Assembly: GCF_016086655.4 (NCBI RefSeq) | Contig: NC_052138.2 | Span: forward strand, 31,631,403-31,695,402 | Direction of reading: 5' to 3' | DNA from: Lepeophtheirus salmonis | Taxonomy: Eukaryota; Arthropoda; Copepoda; Siphonostomatoida; Caligidae | DNA: 64,000 bases | Shown: piece by piece, positions 24,021 to 34,869 of the stretch | Numbering within the stretch: position 1 is the stretch's first letter | Layout of the letters: the number at the start of each line of letters is the position of its first letter | Translations under genes and position numbers: made by a program | Notes under the pieces: model-generated | What the model saw: the letters and a program-made list of their open reading frames with translations, nothing else | Database searches by the model: none | Told to the model about the DNA's origin: nothing

Positions 24021-25104
24021 AAAACTCTATTAAAACATATATACTCTTATTTATATTTAATTATGCATCTAAAAAAATATTCTATCAAAAGTTGATGCGT
24101 TCAAAAAATATATTAAAAATTGAACAAAAAAGAACGATACCACCAATAGTTTATCCTTTTCTAATATCAAAAATGTAATTCATTTGTTCATACCTATGTC
24201 AATAAATAAAGCTGGAATTTGCCATACAACTAACTCTTTTCTGTTCTCTGCAGTTTAAAGTAGAAGACGTGTGGCATTTTTTTGTTCTTTTTTCGATAAA
24301 TTTTCTCAAAAAGAGGTTTCGGAATGGGACGAATTCCTGCTGGACTTAACTGACTGGAAGATTTTTTTTTGCAAAATTGGGCACCCTGGTTCGGTTGTTT
24401 AAGAAGCTCCTACTTTTGAAAGGAGCAGAGATAAGGGATTGGGGAAGATAGGATCATGGTCATGCATGAAATTCGGATAAGCCAAAGGTACCCTCATGGT
24501 ACCTTGGATGATGGGCAAATGGCGAATAGTATGCCAGCTTCAGCAGTGATAGAGTGTCTTACCCATTGACCTCCAAAGTTAGAGGGTCATAGTCGGTGTG
24601 TGTGTGGGGGGGGTGACCCAGGGCTGTACTAGAATTTTTATTTTTAATATTTTTTTTCACATTTTCCGACTCTGATATGAAATGACTTTTAAAAAATGTT
24701 GTTGGCCTCTTTCAATTTCCTTCAAAAAGAATAAAGGGCCTTTTTAATAAATAATGTTGTTAAATTTTTAATAAAATAATGTTGAAGAAATTTAATGACC
24801 TTTTTGGATCCTTTTTTCCAACACTGTGTTGATAATTAGTTTAATAACTTTTTTTAGGATATAATAATTTTTTTAAATGGCCTTATTTCTATATTTTTAA
24901 ATTCAGTGATAGGCAATAAGAAATGCCGATTAACATCCTATTTTTGCGACTCTGATGTTCCATAGATTTATTATAAGAATATATATATTTGATTTACTTA
25001 GTATGTATAACCTATAAGCAACAGATGGGGAGATGTAGCAGAATTTCATGCAAAAAGATAAGACAAGGGGGCAACTTCCCGCTACCCTATCGTCTGCTGA
25101 AGAG
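24021..25104. other. Repeat-rich, gene-free stretch
   Basis: AT-rich sequence with simple runs (a G8 tract near 24608). A hAT-like terminus CAGGGCTGTACTAG lies at about 24631 without an identifiable partner. No gene is supported. Confidence 0.4.
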
Positions 25105-25335
25105 TTATTTTCTTATCCTGTGCTGTTTTCATTATTATTTAACTTCTGAGGAGTGAACTTCCTTTCTAAAAGATATAAGCTATCATTCATATGTACGAAA
25201 TCCGAGTGAGCATTTGCATGTCCTCATAAAAGACAGATAGTAACCTTGAGGATTTGTTGTGGAGTTATAATTGTAACTCAGGAGTAGAATTGAAGATCAA
25301 CATCGGAGTAATTCTTCCTTGGTTAAGTTACTACA
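25105..25335 (+). repeat. Dispersed repeat family A, copy 2
   Basis: GCTGTTTTCATTATTATTTA, then GAGGATTTGTTGTGGAGTT and GGAGTAATTCTTCC, parallel the copies at 59080-59290 and 30345-30580. It ends just before the foldback element. Confidence 0.55.
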
Positions 25336-25354
25336 ATGAGTTCTAATAATAACT

Positions 25355-27015
25355 AGAGTGCACCTAGGATCAATCACTTAACATCATGTAGAGGTTAAGG
25401 TATTTTTTATGGTTAAAAAATATATTGCAAAATGTTTGTACAATATTCTCCATTTTTATTTCAACAGCATCAGAAAATCTATGTCAAGTCACGTACTACA
25501 AACTCTTCCACCAAGACAAAAATTTTGAACTGAAATAAAAATGTTTTTAATTTAAAAAAAAACTTGCGTAGAGTAAGTTTTTCAATCGGAGAGTGATACA
25601 GATATTACCTTGTAACATTTTTCTATAAGTCAATTACAAAAAAATTACCAAAAGTAAAGTTTAGATCGAATATTTTATCCGTTAAAGTTAGGAGTCATCT
25701 TTTTGGCGAATGATGAACAATATATATAATGTAAATCTTTAGTAGAGAATTAAGAAAGAAAGAGAGGATCGAAGGGTTGAATAATGATTACTTTATTAAT
25801 AATATTAATATTATAGTAGACAGTATTGTGTGCGTGCCATTTTCATTTTTTTAATGAATATTATGAATTAATTTTGCCATATAGCATATTTACTATCTAT
25901 TTTTGAAAGGCTGATTCTAAGATATTCATCATTACAAATATTTATAATATTTTATTTTAAATTATGAAATCTACACATCAGAGTATTTTGTATATTTTTT
26001 GAATATATGATAAACCAAGAATACATTTAAAAACTAAATAATAACACTGCAATTATTTTATTTAGTATTTTTTATAGGGGCAACTCCATTTTGCCTATGA
26101 TTTAATATATGAAATTATTTTATTTAGTATTATTATACAAACTATAACTTAAAAAGATTTTATTAAGTGTTTTAAAAATTGTTTGTTGTGTTTGTATATA
26201 TAAATTAATAGCAATTTAATTACTGCTTAACAAAATTATAAAGGGATATCTACTAACAAAAATACTTTCCAGGATTTACTTTGTAAAATTTTAAATGATT
26301 ATTACATAAGAAAATTATAAGTGTATTCAAGGAAATTGGAAAATAATAATGTATGCACCCATGTTAATAATTTCTATTAACCTCAGCAAGATAACCAAAT
26401 GTGAAACGAGTAAACTAGATACATCTCAGTATAAATTTTCACACTTATCACAGATAGAATATATTTTTACAACTTTACTAGTAATTATGTTATTATTATA
26501 TAAAGTAAAATTAATAAATTATACTTAGTGATGAAATGAAAACGGCATGGACACAATAATGTCTAATAAAATATTAATATTATTAATCAATTAATCCTCA
26601 TTCAACCCTTTGATCCTTTCTCTCTAATCGTTAATTATCTTTTAAAGATTTAAGTTAAATATATTGTACATCCTTTGCCAAAAGATGAATCTTAACTTTA
26701 ACTGATAAAATGTTCGATCTAAACTTTACTTCTGGTATTTTTTTTGTAATTGACATGTAGAAAAATGTTAAAGCATGGAAATACTTAATAAGTTTTTTAA
26801 AATAAAACATTTTTATTTCAGTTCAAAAATGTTGTCTTGGTAAAAGATATATTAAATGTAGCACGTGACTTGACATAAATTTTTTGATGCTGTTGAAATA
26901 AAAATGGAGTAATATTGTACAAAGTCAATTATATTTTGCCATTTGATTTTTAACCATAAAAAATACACATCCCCCTGCATGAGGTTAAGTGATTGACCCT
27001 AGGTGTACACCATAT
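25355..27015. mobile_element. Foldback element with about 500-bp inverted arms
   Basis: The left arm, about 25355-25855, and right arm, about 26525-27015, are inverted copies of each other over nearly their whole length. Shared blocks include CACCTAGG..TCAATCACTTAAC at the tips, TCCATTTTTATTTCAACAGC, ATGTCAAGTCACGT, TGAACTGAAATAAAAATG, AGTAAAGTTTAGATCGAA and GTTGAAT..GATTA. Between them lies an AT-rich 670-bp loop with no usable ORF. The structure is that of a foldback transposon or a very long-TIR MITE. Transcribed through, it would form a long imperfect double-stranded RNA. No target duplication could be fixed. Confidence 0.75.
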
Positions 27016-27020
27016 ATTTG

Positions 27021-27069
27021 TTTTACTATAGTAAAACCACCGACCTATATAATAATTATTATATAGGTC
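27021..27069. repeat. Two perfect palindromes beside the foldback element
   Basis: TTTTACTATAGTAAAA (27021-27036) is followed by a 28-bp perfect palindrome at 27042-27069 whose left half is GACCTATATAATAA. They lie within 60 bp of the right tip of the foldback element. Confidence 0.75.
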
Positions 27070-27448
27070 CGTGAGTAGAACTCATTGGTTATTATCTTGA
27101 TTTTGGGTTTCTTTTTTTTTAAATGTGCAAAATATCATCATTGCCTATAAGTTTTCGTAATTGCAATAAGTATGGGAATCTTATAAGTAAAGCTTAATAC
27201 ATTTTTCCCGAGGAAGTATAAAGCATCAAGTAGCGCATCGAGTACCGTTAGCCTGAAGAAATAGTATGGTCAATATTTGTCATAATATTTTCGAAAGATG
27301 TCACTCTTCTATGACGTCAATCATTTATATATTTCACGTACCACGTATTATTAATAAGTAATAATACGTATATAATTTATTCTTCTCTTAAATATTTTAT
27401 ATTTACATATTATTATAAAGCAAATTTGAAACAAATTACTCCCAAATA
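27070..27448. other. Flank of the THAP relic
   Basis: AT-rich, with one CRE palindrome TGACGTCA at 27312-27319, 137 bp before the THAP start codon. No other feature is recognised. Confidence 0.4.
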
Positions 27449-27843
27449 ATGGGTCATTGTAGTGTCCAAGGATGCAAAAATAGAACTGAGTCAAAATTCC
27501 AAAAGCTTCAAGAAAACGTTCACTTTTTTAAATTTCTCATTCCCAAAATCCAAAGGAAGTCAGAAGAAGAAAAAAATGGATATCCAATTTTAAATATCTT
27601 CCTAATTGGAAAACCGCTGACCATTCTGTGTGTAATAATCATTTTAAATCAGAATTCCCTTTTCATAATTGTTCAAGCAAAAATTATATGAATTATGAAG
27701 TAAATAAAAGCAGAAACAGTACAGTAATTCACTCATTCGCGAGAGAACAGGAAATGATTCTCCGAAATCCTTCAAATAATAATACCTCTAGCGGACAAAA
27801 AAAAGTAAATTTTGACCAAGATATTTTTAAAATAAATTCTTAG
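27449..27843 (+). pseudogene. THAP-type zinc-finger gene relic (one frameshift)
   Basis: The frame from 27449 opens MGHCSVQGCKNRTESK, the start of a THAP C2CH finger. It continues through VHFFKFLIPK, where the family usually has FFxFP. The frame then changes within the A7 run at 27570-27576. In the next frame it reads ISNFKYLPNWKTADHSVCNN, then HFKSEFPFHN, which supplies the second C and H of the finger, the conserved Trp and a following phenylalanine. After the finger, about 55 residues of polar sequence run to a stop at 27843. THAP domains bind DNA and occur in host factors and in P-element-type transposases. Either a single-base indel killed the gene or the homopolymer is a sequencing error. 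No catalytic domain follows, so host factor and transposon remnant both remain possible. Confidence 0.72.
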
Positions 27844-29512
27844 TCCTCGACTCGACCTACTTGGAGTATGTATCGTCTCCAAGGACCATATCTTTTGTGT
27901 CTTGACGAGGCTAGCAGACACAAAAATCTAAACCAAAGATCCAGAGAGATCTGTTTTTGATAGAGAGATTATCCCTAATGGATATCGAAAGATTTATGAG
28001 TGAGCTTGAGAGTAATAGCACTGCAATGGAATGTGATTTCATGTTTTCTATGGAAATCCAATGATTTAAGGGATTGAGAAATAGAAATAATAGAAAATCT
28101 AGTTCAATTTTATTATAAAACCAGGCAAAGTTGCAACGAATACGTTAGCCGTCGTTGTCAGGAAAGGATCTAACTAGTCTAATTGCATAGAAAGTATGAT
28201 CATGTAATAACAGATTCTTTGTTAAAAGGATATGGTATGTCATTTAAGGATGGAAGGGCAATACAAGGTATTCGCCCTGAAGAGAGTGAGACACATTGCC
28301 ATAAATGAGCTTGAGCTATTAACGGTTGGCCTATGTATTTCTACTTAAAAAAATATTCAATGGTTTTTTATTCGGATTGATAATTTTACTGCTTAATTGT
28401 TCTATTTAAAGAACATTGGCGATATAAGAAATAAACGTCTTTGGGACATTCTAGTAAATATTTGAAAAGTTTTTTTTATTGGGCTGAAGAGAATGGGAGG
28501 TAGATTTTCTCTCTCGTGAGAAGTTAGAGACGTGGGGAGGGGGGATCATTGTTGCTCCAGATTTTCTAAGCAAATGATTCTTTCTGATCATTTACTATTT
28601 TGTATCAGTGGATTTTTATTACGTCTGTAGCTGTAGCTCAGCGGGTGATATTAAGAAAGAAAAGAGGATATATATAGGGGTATAAGCCCTAAGCATATTT
28701 AGTATGCCCACTTTTTTATTTTGTTGGTAGCCTGAACAATGTGTTACATTTTCCATCTGTTATCATTATTCTTTCATTATTGAGGAGAGAACATCCAGGT
28801 AACTCCGTGGGAGTGTGCTCATGAAAAACGGATATAAATATTGAGCATTTGTTGGGAAGTTATTTTTTATATAAATACAGTAAAGTGTGTCTGTTCATTA
28901 ACGCCTAATTACTGCAGACAATGGTGGGTATTACTGCTACTAATTATATTAATTATAAAATAATTCATATACATTACATGAGGTATGGTTTGCAAACAAA
29001 ACAATTTAAAAAAAAGTTTTAAAATATGATATTTATCTAACAATGACTTGAATGGTTTAGCTTATTTGTTTGTTGGTTAATCATAGAGGAAATTGTTTAC
29101 CATCTTGAATCTAAGTGAGTATATAAATCCAAGTGAGCATCACCTGGTGGGGAAAATAAATGTATGAATTTCCACGTGTTCTTCAACTATTATTAGTATT
29201 TATTAATTTAAATAGTAAGCTTTCAATTATAAATCAAATAGGATTCTCTCAAAATAAATACATTGTTCTATGGTAGGTTTATACTAATTTAAAGTATGAT
29301 ATACATCCATCCTGTTTGTAATGAAAATGATAAATTAAATCTCTCGAAGTATTTATGCAAAATTAAAGTTAAAATGAACCTTCCACTTCAAATTCATACA
29401 ATCAATCTTAAATTTTGAGACGTCGAATAGAAGGTCAAGCCAATAAAAAATCTATTTTTGAAACAAGATTTTTTATTATTGCCTGATCCTTGAAGGATTT
29501 CAATGCCCAACT
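27844..29512. other. Gene-free stretch with family A pieces
   Basis: I found no intact gene. At about 28715-28860 (GGTAGCCTGAACAATGTGTT to GCATTTGTTGGGAAG) the sequence matches the 5' half of repeat family A. A tRNA A-box-like TAGCTCAGCGGGT at 28636 has no B box after it. Confidence 0.4.
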
Positions 29513-29784
29513 ATGAACGAATTTGAGGCAGATTCTGCTAACAGTAAGAAGAAGAGGTATGAAACTTTCAAGCAGCAAGAGCTAAAAAGGTCGTACGAAC
29601 TTAATAGTAGAAGCAAGATCCTTCTCATCTAAAAAATGAGAATGATAAATTGTGTTTGAAAAGATCAAGAGAGTCTAATGCATCTGAAAACCAATGCTTT
29701 CAAAATAAGAGGCAACAATGGATAAGAAAAAGAGTTCAAAAGCCTTATGTAACTCCGAGCATTGCCAGGTACTCCCGCAAGTAA
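29513..29784 (+). pseudogene. Fragment of a basic repeat protein, STPR-like
   Basis: From ATG 29513 the frame reads MNEFEADSANSKKKRYETFK and QQELKRSYELNSRSK, then stops at 29630. A shift gives KNENDKLCLKRSRESNASEN and QCFQNKRQQ, then WIRKRVQKPYVTPSIARYSRK and a stop at 29782. The roughly 23-residue rhythm of basic and acidic residues (KRxxExxxxQxLxxKR) recalls STPR DNA-binding repeats, found in some arthropod proteins and near Helitron-type helicases. The identification is weak; the frameshift shows it is broken. Confidence 0.4.
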
Positions 29785-29910
29785 AAAATACGACCACTTT
29801 CAAAGACAACATAAATGCTGATAGAAAACATTAGAGTTCTATAAAATATGACCACTTTCAAAGACAACATAAATGCTGATAGAAAATATTAGAGTTGTAT
29901 AAAATATGAC
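29785..29910. repeat. 58-bp tandem duplication
   Basis: GACCACTTTCAAAGACAACA and the sequence after it, through GATAGAAAACATTAGAGTT, occurs twice with a 58-bp period and only a few differences, indicating a recent duplication. Confidence 0.85.
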
Positions 29911-29924
29911 CTTTTGGTATGTAA

Positions 29925-30165
29925 AATAAAAGAAATCGAAAAATGAGATCGTAACTCTTACAATTTCGAGAATGTTTTGCAGGAGAGTAGCTGTCAGTAG
30001 TTTTATTATGCGAGTAATTATGAGAGAAAGGAAATAAACATAAATCCCACTCCATATCAAGCAAGGACATAGGCAGAAATTTCTCTGTTGACGATCCTCT
30101 TTTCTATTCGGAGTCCAACAAGGACTTACACAGCTTAAACTTTGCAACAAATACTCAGTGTTACT
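29925..30165 (-). repeat. Dispersed repeat family A, copy 3
   Basis: Read on the minus strand it shows TGATATGGAGTGGGATTTAT, then TTTATTTCCTTTCTCTCAT, CTGACAGCTACTCTCCTGCA and TTTTCGATTTCTTTTATTTT, parallel to copy 1. A companion copy in the opposite orientation begins about 180 bp further on. Confidence 0.6.
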
Positions 30166-30344
30166 CGAAGTATTTCTTGAGAGCACGTACTAGGGATTCC
30201 TGACTATGATCTTGTTTGATATGGAGTGGGAATGTTGTTGATTTCCTTTCTTTCATGGACTAACCTAGTTATGACGTTTTACAGCTAATTTAACCAAACG
30301 CCATGACTAGGGATGTAAATTTTATGCATTTTTTTTAGCGTGAT

Positions 30345-31030
30345 AGTTTTTGTTGCTGTTGTTGGCAGCCTGAATCGTGTTTTCTATTTTTTTAAAGTGT
30401 TCTCTTTTTATTACATTCTTGAGGAGATAAAATCTGAGTATAAAGTATAACCAAGATTGTATGAGCTCATTAATGACGGAGAGTAACGCTAAAGATTTGT
30501 TGGGAGTTTTAAGTGTAAGTCCCTGTTGGACTTAGAGAAGAATTAAGGATCGAAAACGTAGTAATTTCAGCCTACGTCCCAAGGTTAATAGAAATACAAG
30601 GTTATACCATAACGCGTTTACAACTGATGTTTGACTTCCACCACGCTTTTAATATTGACGTCATAGTAGATGAGTGGTTGCGTATTTTGTCAAAATCTGT
30701 TGTTGTTTTTTTTGCCCTGCAGTCGGTACAATGCATTAAATTGAAAATTCTAGCAATAGTGACGTCATAGACTATGAGTGATTGTGTGTTTTGTCGAAAT
30801 CTGCCTGTCTTACCGAGCAGTCGGTACAATACATCAGATTGAAAATTCTAGCAAGGACGATAACATGATGGTCTAACCTTGTATTTCTATTAACCTTGCA
30901 AGATCTTTTTTTGATACAGTGTAAGACTTGTGTATTTACTTAATCTCAAAGCTGCTCGGACCTAATCTACTGAAACACTATGACAGCTAAGCTGCTCTCC
31001 TCCATAACATTCTTCCAATTGTCAGTACTA
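30345..31030 (+). repeat. Dispersed repeat family A, copy 4, interrupted by a MITE
   Basis: The left part, 30345-30579 (GGCAGCCTGAATCGTGTTTT, GTAAGTCCCTGTTGGACTTA), is separated from the right part, 30899-31030 (ATGACAGCTAAGCTGCTCTC), by the element at 30580-30898. Removing that element restores the order seen in the other copies (CCTAYGTCC then TTGC). Confidence 0.65.
30580..30898. mobile_element. MITE with 31-bp TIRs and an internal 104-bp duplication
   Basis: The left end at 30580-30610 and right end at 30868-30898 are inverted repeats with one mismatch in 31 (core AGAAATACAAGGTTA). Inside, a unit of about 104 bp is present twice (from about 30656 and 30760). It starts with TGACGTCATAG and contains CAGTCGGTACAAT and ATTGAAAATTCTAGCAA. 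It has no coding capacity and is inserted in a family A repeat. Confidence 0.8.
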
Positions 31031-32359
31031 TGTACTATGTTGATTCTGTATTCTTTTTTTTTTTACATGCCCGAAATCCTTACGATTTACATGCCTACAT
31101 ATGAAGTTCAACACTTTTTTATTGTACTCACAATTCATATATAATTTGATCATTAGTAGAGTCTCTATTCATAAGGAAATCATTATGAAATATTTGATTT
31201 TTTAAATAATTATCATGTTGTTTGTCATCAGTGATCCGCATGACATGTCATGCAAACAAATTAGTTCTACATGTATAAATAAACAACAAAAATTAAAATT
31301 AAAAAAATACTGTTCATACTCGATAAATATTTTCATGTTTGAGAGTAGAGATAACATTTCATTGGAGTTTGAGTATTAACTTTTTTATAACAATTTTAGA
31401 TTTAAATAAGTAGAAAATAAATGGAGACTATTTATTGTCTGTCATCATTGTTAGTAATATTTATAGTTGATAATATTGTAGAGAAAAACGCGTGCAAGGA
31501 GGAGGGGGAAAAAAGACATATGGTATCATTGTTTAAAATACTGATGTGATTATCATCTGCCTGCTTTATTATGATTTTTGAGGGTATAACGAATGTATTT
31601 ATTAGCAAAATGTTTAATGAAGATATACTACGTATAATTGACTTCGACGTTTTTTATCCGTTACAGTAGATTTGAAAACGTCACACTCCATGAAATTGTA
31701 ATTCATTATTAACCTTATTCTCAGAATAATAGCTAATGAAACGACAAAGTAGAGTATTTGAAATATATTTGAAGCTCAAAGTTTAAAAAAGAAGGTTTTA
31801 ATTAAATATAATCTACATACTAAAAAATAAACCATTAAACATTTAAGTTAAATATACAAAATTAAACAATTAAAATCATATAACTATTAATAATAATAAA
31901 TTATAAATACAGAATATTGAAATAATAGATTGATCCAGATAATTTTTTCTTGTTTTAACATCGGAATTCAGTTAAATATGTCATAACTTTAGGTTGCAAT
32001 ACACAAGCGAGACGTGGAGTTTAATCAAAAAGATAATCACCCCTCTTCTTCAAGTGGAAGTTGCTATATACAATTGTGCACAGGATAGATATATCTCTAC
32101 CGATGAGATCTAACTAATTATTAATAATAAAGTAAATGTCAAAATCATAAAATTAGACAATAAATATACTAATAAAAAAATTTATAAATAAATTCATCGT
32201 AAAGATTTAGAGCAAAAGCTAATTATGTAGTAATGTCCGGCGATATTACTCCTATTAAGAGCATCAAAAAGATTTTCCCCGTTATTTAGGTATGCTTATA
32301 TAACAACATACTATTATCATGTTGGATATACACAATTGTTAATTATAATGCAACACCCA
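31031..32359. other. AT-rich gene-free stretch
   Basis: No gene is supported. A distant family C relative lies at about 31480-31590. Confidence 0.4.
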
Positions 32360-32640
32360 ATGTAACTACCCTCGTTGTTGTGACCATTTAAACAGTTGTT
32401 TTTGCCTTTTATGAGTTTTCTGAACACCATTTCTTGGAGCCCATCAACCATAGCTAAGCCTTTAGTGATAAAAAAGTAATATTTATTGACTATGTAATAT
32501 TGGAAAACCTAATTATCATACCCAAGTCTTAAAGCGAAGTAAGTAGTCTCAGACAAACTAGTTGCAAACCATCCAAAGCTACTACCCCCGTTGTTGTGAC
32601 CATTTAAGCAGTTGTTTTTGCCCTTTACTGAGTTGTGTAT
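32360..32640 (+). repeat. Direct repeat pair, about 60 bp
   Basis: GTTGTTGTGACCATTTAAAC, AGTTGTTTTTGCC and a GAGTTxTxT tail occurs at about 32369 and again at about 32590, separated by roughly 220 bp. No terminal features are visible. Confidence 0.7.
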
Positions 32641-32691
32641 CATAATTCTTGATATGTTTAGCTAAAATAGAATCATATTTTATGGTTAGAT

Positions 32692-33176
32692 TTAAAAAAA
32701 AATTGAATAATTACTGTGAGATAGTACAAAATTCAGAGTTCCATTTCGATATTCGTAAATACTTTTTACTGATAACTTGATCATCATTTGGTATGGATGA
32801 CTCAAAACATTTTTATATGTATTTCTATATATGACATCAGTACCAACATCCTCCATTAATTTAATGATGGTTCCTCGGGAACCAATATGTTTACCCTTGT
32901 ATTTCTCCATAAATTTTTTGAACGTAGATGATTAGCAATGGATAAGGTTATATTACATGCAATAAGCATCGTTGTGAGATCAAAGTTAAAGTCTGACTTG
33001 ATGTATTTATCGTCAAATTGATTTTATAGATGAATATCCATACTCTTGTTATGAGATGAGGATAATGAGTGGCGTGTAATTCTAGACAGGGGACTAAAGG
33101 CACATTTATATCGACAAATCCGACAAACCATCTGTTTCTCATCCGGTAAGTATTTTCCAAATTCCTGGGCCTCCAT
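32692..33176 (-). pseudogene. CGGBP1-like BED-type zinc-finger gene relic
   Basis: On the minus strand from ATG 33176 the frame reads MEAQEFGKYLPDEKQMVCRI, then CRYKCAFSPLSRITRHSLSS and SHNKSMDIHL. This is a CxxC...H...H finger of the kind found in CGGBP1 and hAT-derived proteins. After one in-frame stop the same frame continues NQFDDKYIKSDFNFDLTTML and IACNITLSIANHLRSKN. A frameshift near 32910 then leads into FMEKYKGKHIGSRGTIIKLM, matching the FLEKYTxxxIPxxSTLR segment of that family. Start, finger and central segment are in the right order. One stop and one shift mean it is probably dead. Such genes are repeatedly recruited from hAT transposases. The family call rests on remembered patterns. 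Confidence 0.6.
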
Positions 33177-34129
33177 TTTCATAAATCCAGACAGAAGGCG
33201 ACGTCATTTTGGGGATTTTATTCAGTTCTCTATCGACTATCACCATCTCATATTATATTAATATTGAATAATAAAGGCGGGAATGATAACGTTCATGATT
33301 GATAGAAGAAGATGTATATTATTTAATCAATGATGCCATAAGTAATTCTTCTTTTCTCCTCGCACGCTTTTCTATTCTTACCAAAATTATCACCCTTAGT
33401 AATATTTAACACTAGCAATAGTACCTGGAGTTATTGAGCGTTGACGAACAGACAGACATAACTTTATTCATAAATAAGATAAGTCCCCAAGAAATTATCA
33501 GTGTTATTCTTCGTTTTTATGAGCACATTCACATCACTTAATTTATCAATTCTTAAATGTTCTCACCTTAAGAATGAAAAATAATAAAAAATAATAATAA
33601 GTCCTCAACTCATATTTTATGGAAGTCTTAACATATACTGTATATGATATACATTAGGGAGCACTATATACAGTGCTCCTCTTTCTTTTCCTTTTTAATA
33701 TGACGCAATGAGCAATAGTTATATAGGCTTGTTATTAAATTGAGTTCTTTTCAGAAAACCAAGCAAATAAACAGATAGTCAAACTTTGCTTTATTAATAT
33801 AGATTATTCCAAAAATGTAAATCACATTTTATTACAATACAAGTAAGACAATTATGACCAACCAGAGGATTTCTCTTTATTTACGAAATCATCTAAGGCG
33901 TTTTTTACATACATCGAGATTCCCTCTTTTTTCACATCCCAACAGTTTTCTTTCTTACATGTACTTTTCCGAAAGCGGAAAGTAAATAAAGGCAACATCT
34001 ATATATTCTCTTAGTCACAACACTATTACCAGATACATATGAGCACCAGTTTTGTATTGTTATCCATATTTCACCCCTTACGGTTAAAACAGGCACCAAA
34101 GATAGTGGGAGCTGACATTGTCAGAATAA
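33177..34129. other. Gene-free stretch with RTE-like tails
   Basis: GACGAACAGACAGACATAAC at 33442 and ATAAACAGATAGTCAAACTT at 33767 share the element-tail pattern seen at 57027 (AAACAGACAGACATATAGTC), each followed by a TTTATTAATATAGAT-like run. A small hairpin GGAGCACT/AGTGCTCC lies at about 33659-33680. No gene. Confidence 0.45.
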
Positions 34130-34131
34130 TA

Positions 34132-34869
34132 CAGGTGAGCGCGTCTAAAACTGAACACTCCTTTAAATTTTATGCCATACACATATTCGTGATTTTATTG
34201 AGTTGAAACCGGTGTATACTTCGAGGTGAGGGTCTTGACTAGTTATAAACAAAACTCTAGCAAAATCTAAATAGCAACAGTGAAACAACACGCTGTTGTT
34301 GCGTCCGACGGTCAGAAAAGTGATCTCTCATCTTCTTGGAGGACTACGAGAGGCTTAACTCCGAGACGTACTGCCAATACTTGAAGTACAAAGTGTTCCT
34401 TTGGGTCAGGACTACTTACGGGGACAGAAGGTGGTGGCAGCAGGATGGTGCCAGATGCCACACTAGCAACTTTACCCAAGAGTTCCTTCAGATCGAGACT
34501 CCAGCCTTTTTCGATCGGAATTCTCGGCCGCCTCACTCGCATGATTGTTCGCAGCTTGACTTCGCAGTGTTTGGGAGTTTAAAGGGGATGCTGTCGGGAG
34601 CAATACAAGTCCAAGGACCAGCTGAAGTCTGCCATCAAGAATGCCTGAGCCAACCTCGACCAGAGATTCATAGCCAAATCATGTAGCAAGTTCCGGTCCA
34701 GGCTGGAGTTGATAGAGGAGAACATGGGCAGTCATATTGAATAGACATGTGTCTAAGAATCTCATCTTTCATGTTAAATAAATTAATTCGTCGACCACTT
34801 TAAAAATTGCAGAATTATTTAACTTTTTTTAAAAATATCAGGGTGTTCAGTTTTAGACTCGTACACCTG
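34132..34869 (+). mobile_element. Tc1/mariner relic with C-terminal transposase
   Basis: Inverted ends (GTCTAAAACTGAACAC after CAGGTG at 34132 and its complement before 34869) are flanked by TA at 34130-34131 and 34870-34871. The plus strand encodes a fragment with WWQQDGARCHTSNFTQEFLQ, carrying the second catalytic aspartate, and the decayed third-aspartate block (PPHSHDCSQLDFAVFGSLKG). The N-terminal DNA-binding half and the first aspartate are missing, so this is an internally deleted, non-autonomous copy. Confidence 0.85.

Noticed and set aside
24529..24600. tRNA-like stretch (AGCAGTGATAGAGTGTCTTA with a GGGTCATAGTC later)
   Set aside because: D-arm and T-arm words are vaguely present, but no acceptor stem pairs and the anticodon arm is not clean; at best a very old tRNA-derived repeat.
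28636..28648. A-box-like TAGCTCAGCGGGT, possible tRNA or SINE head
   Set aside because: No B box (GGTTCRANNCC) within the expected distance and no cloverleaf.
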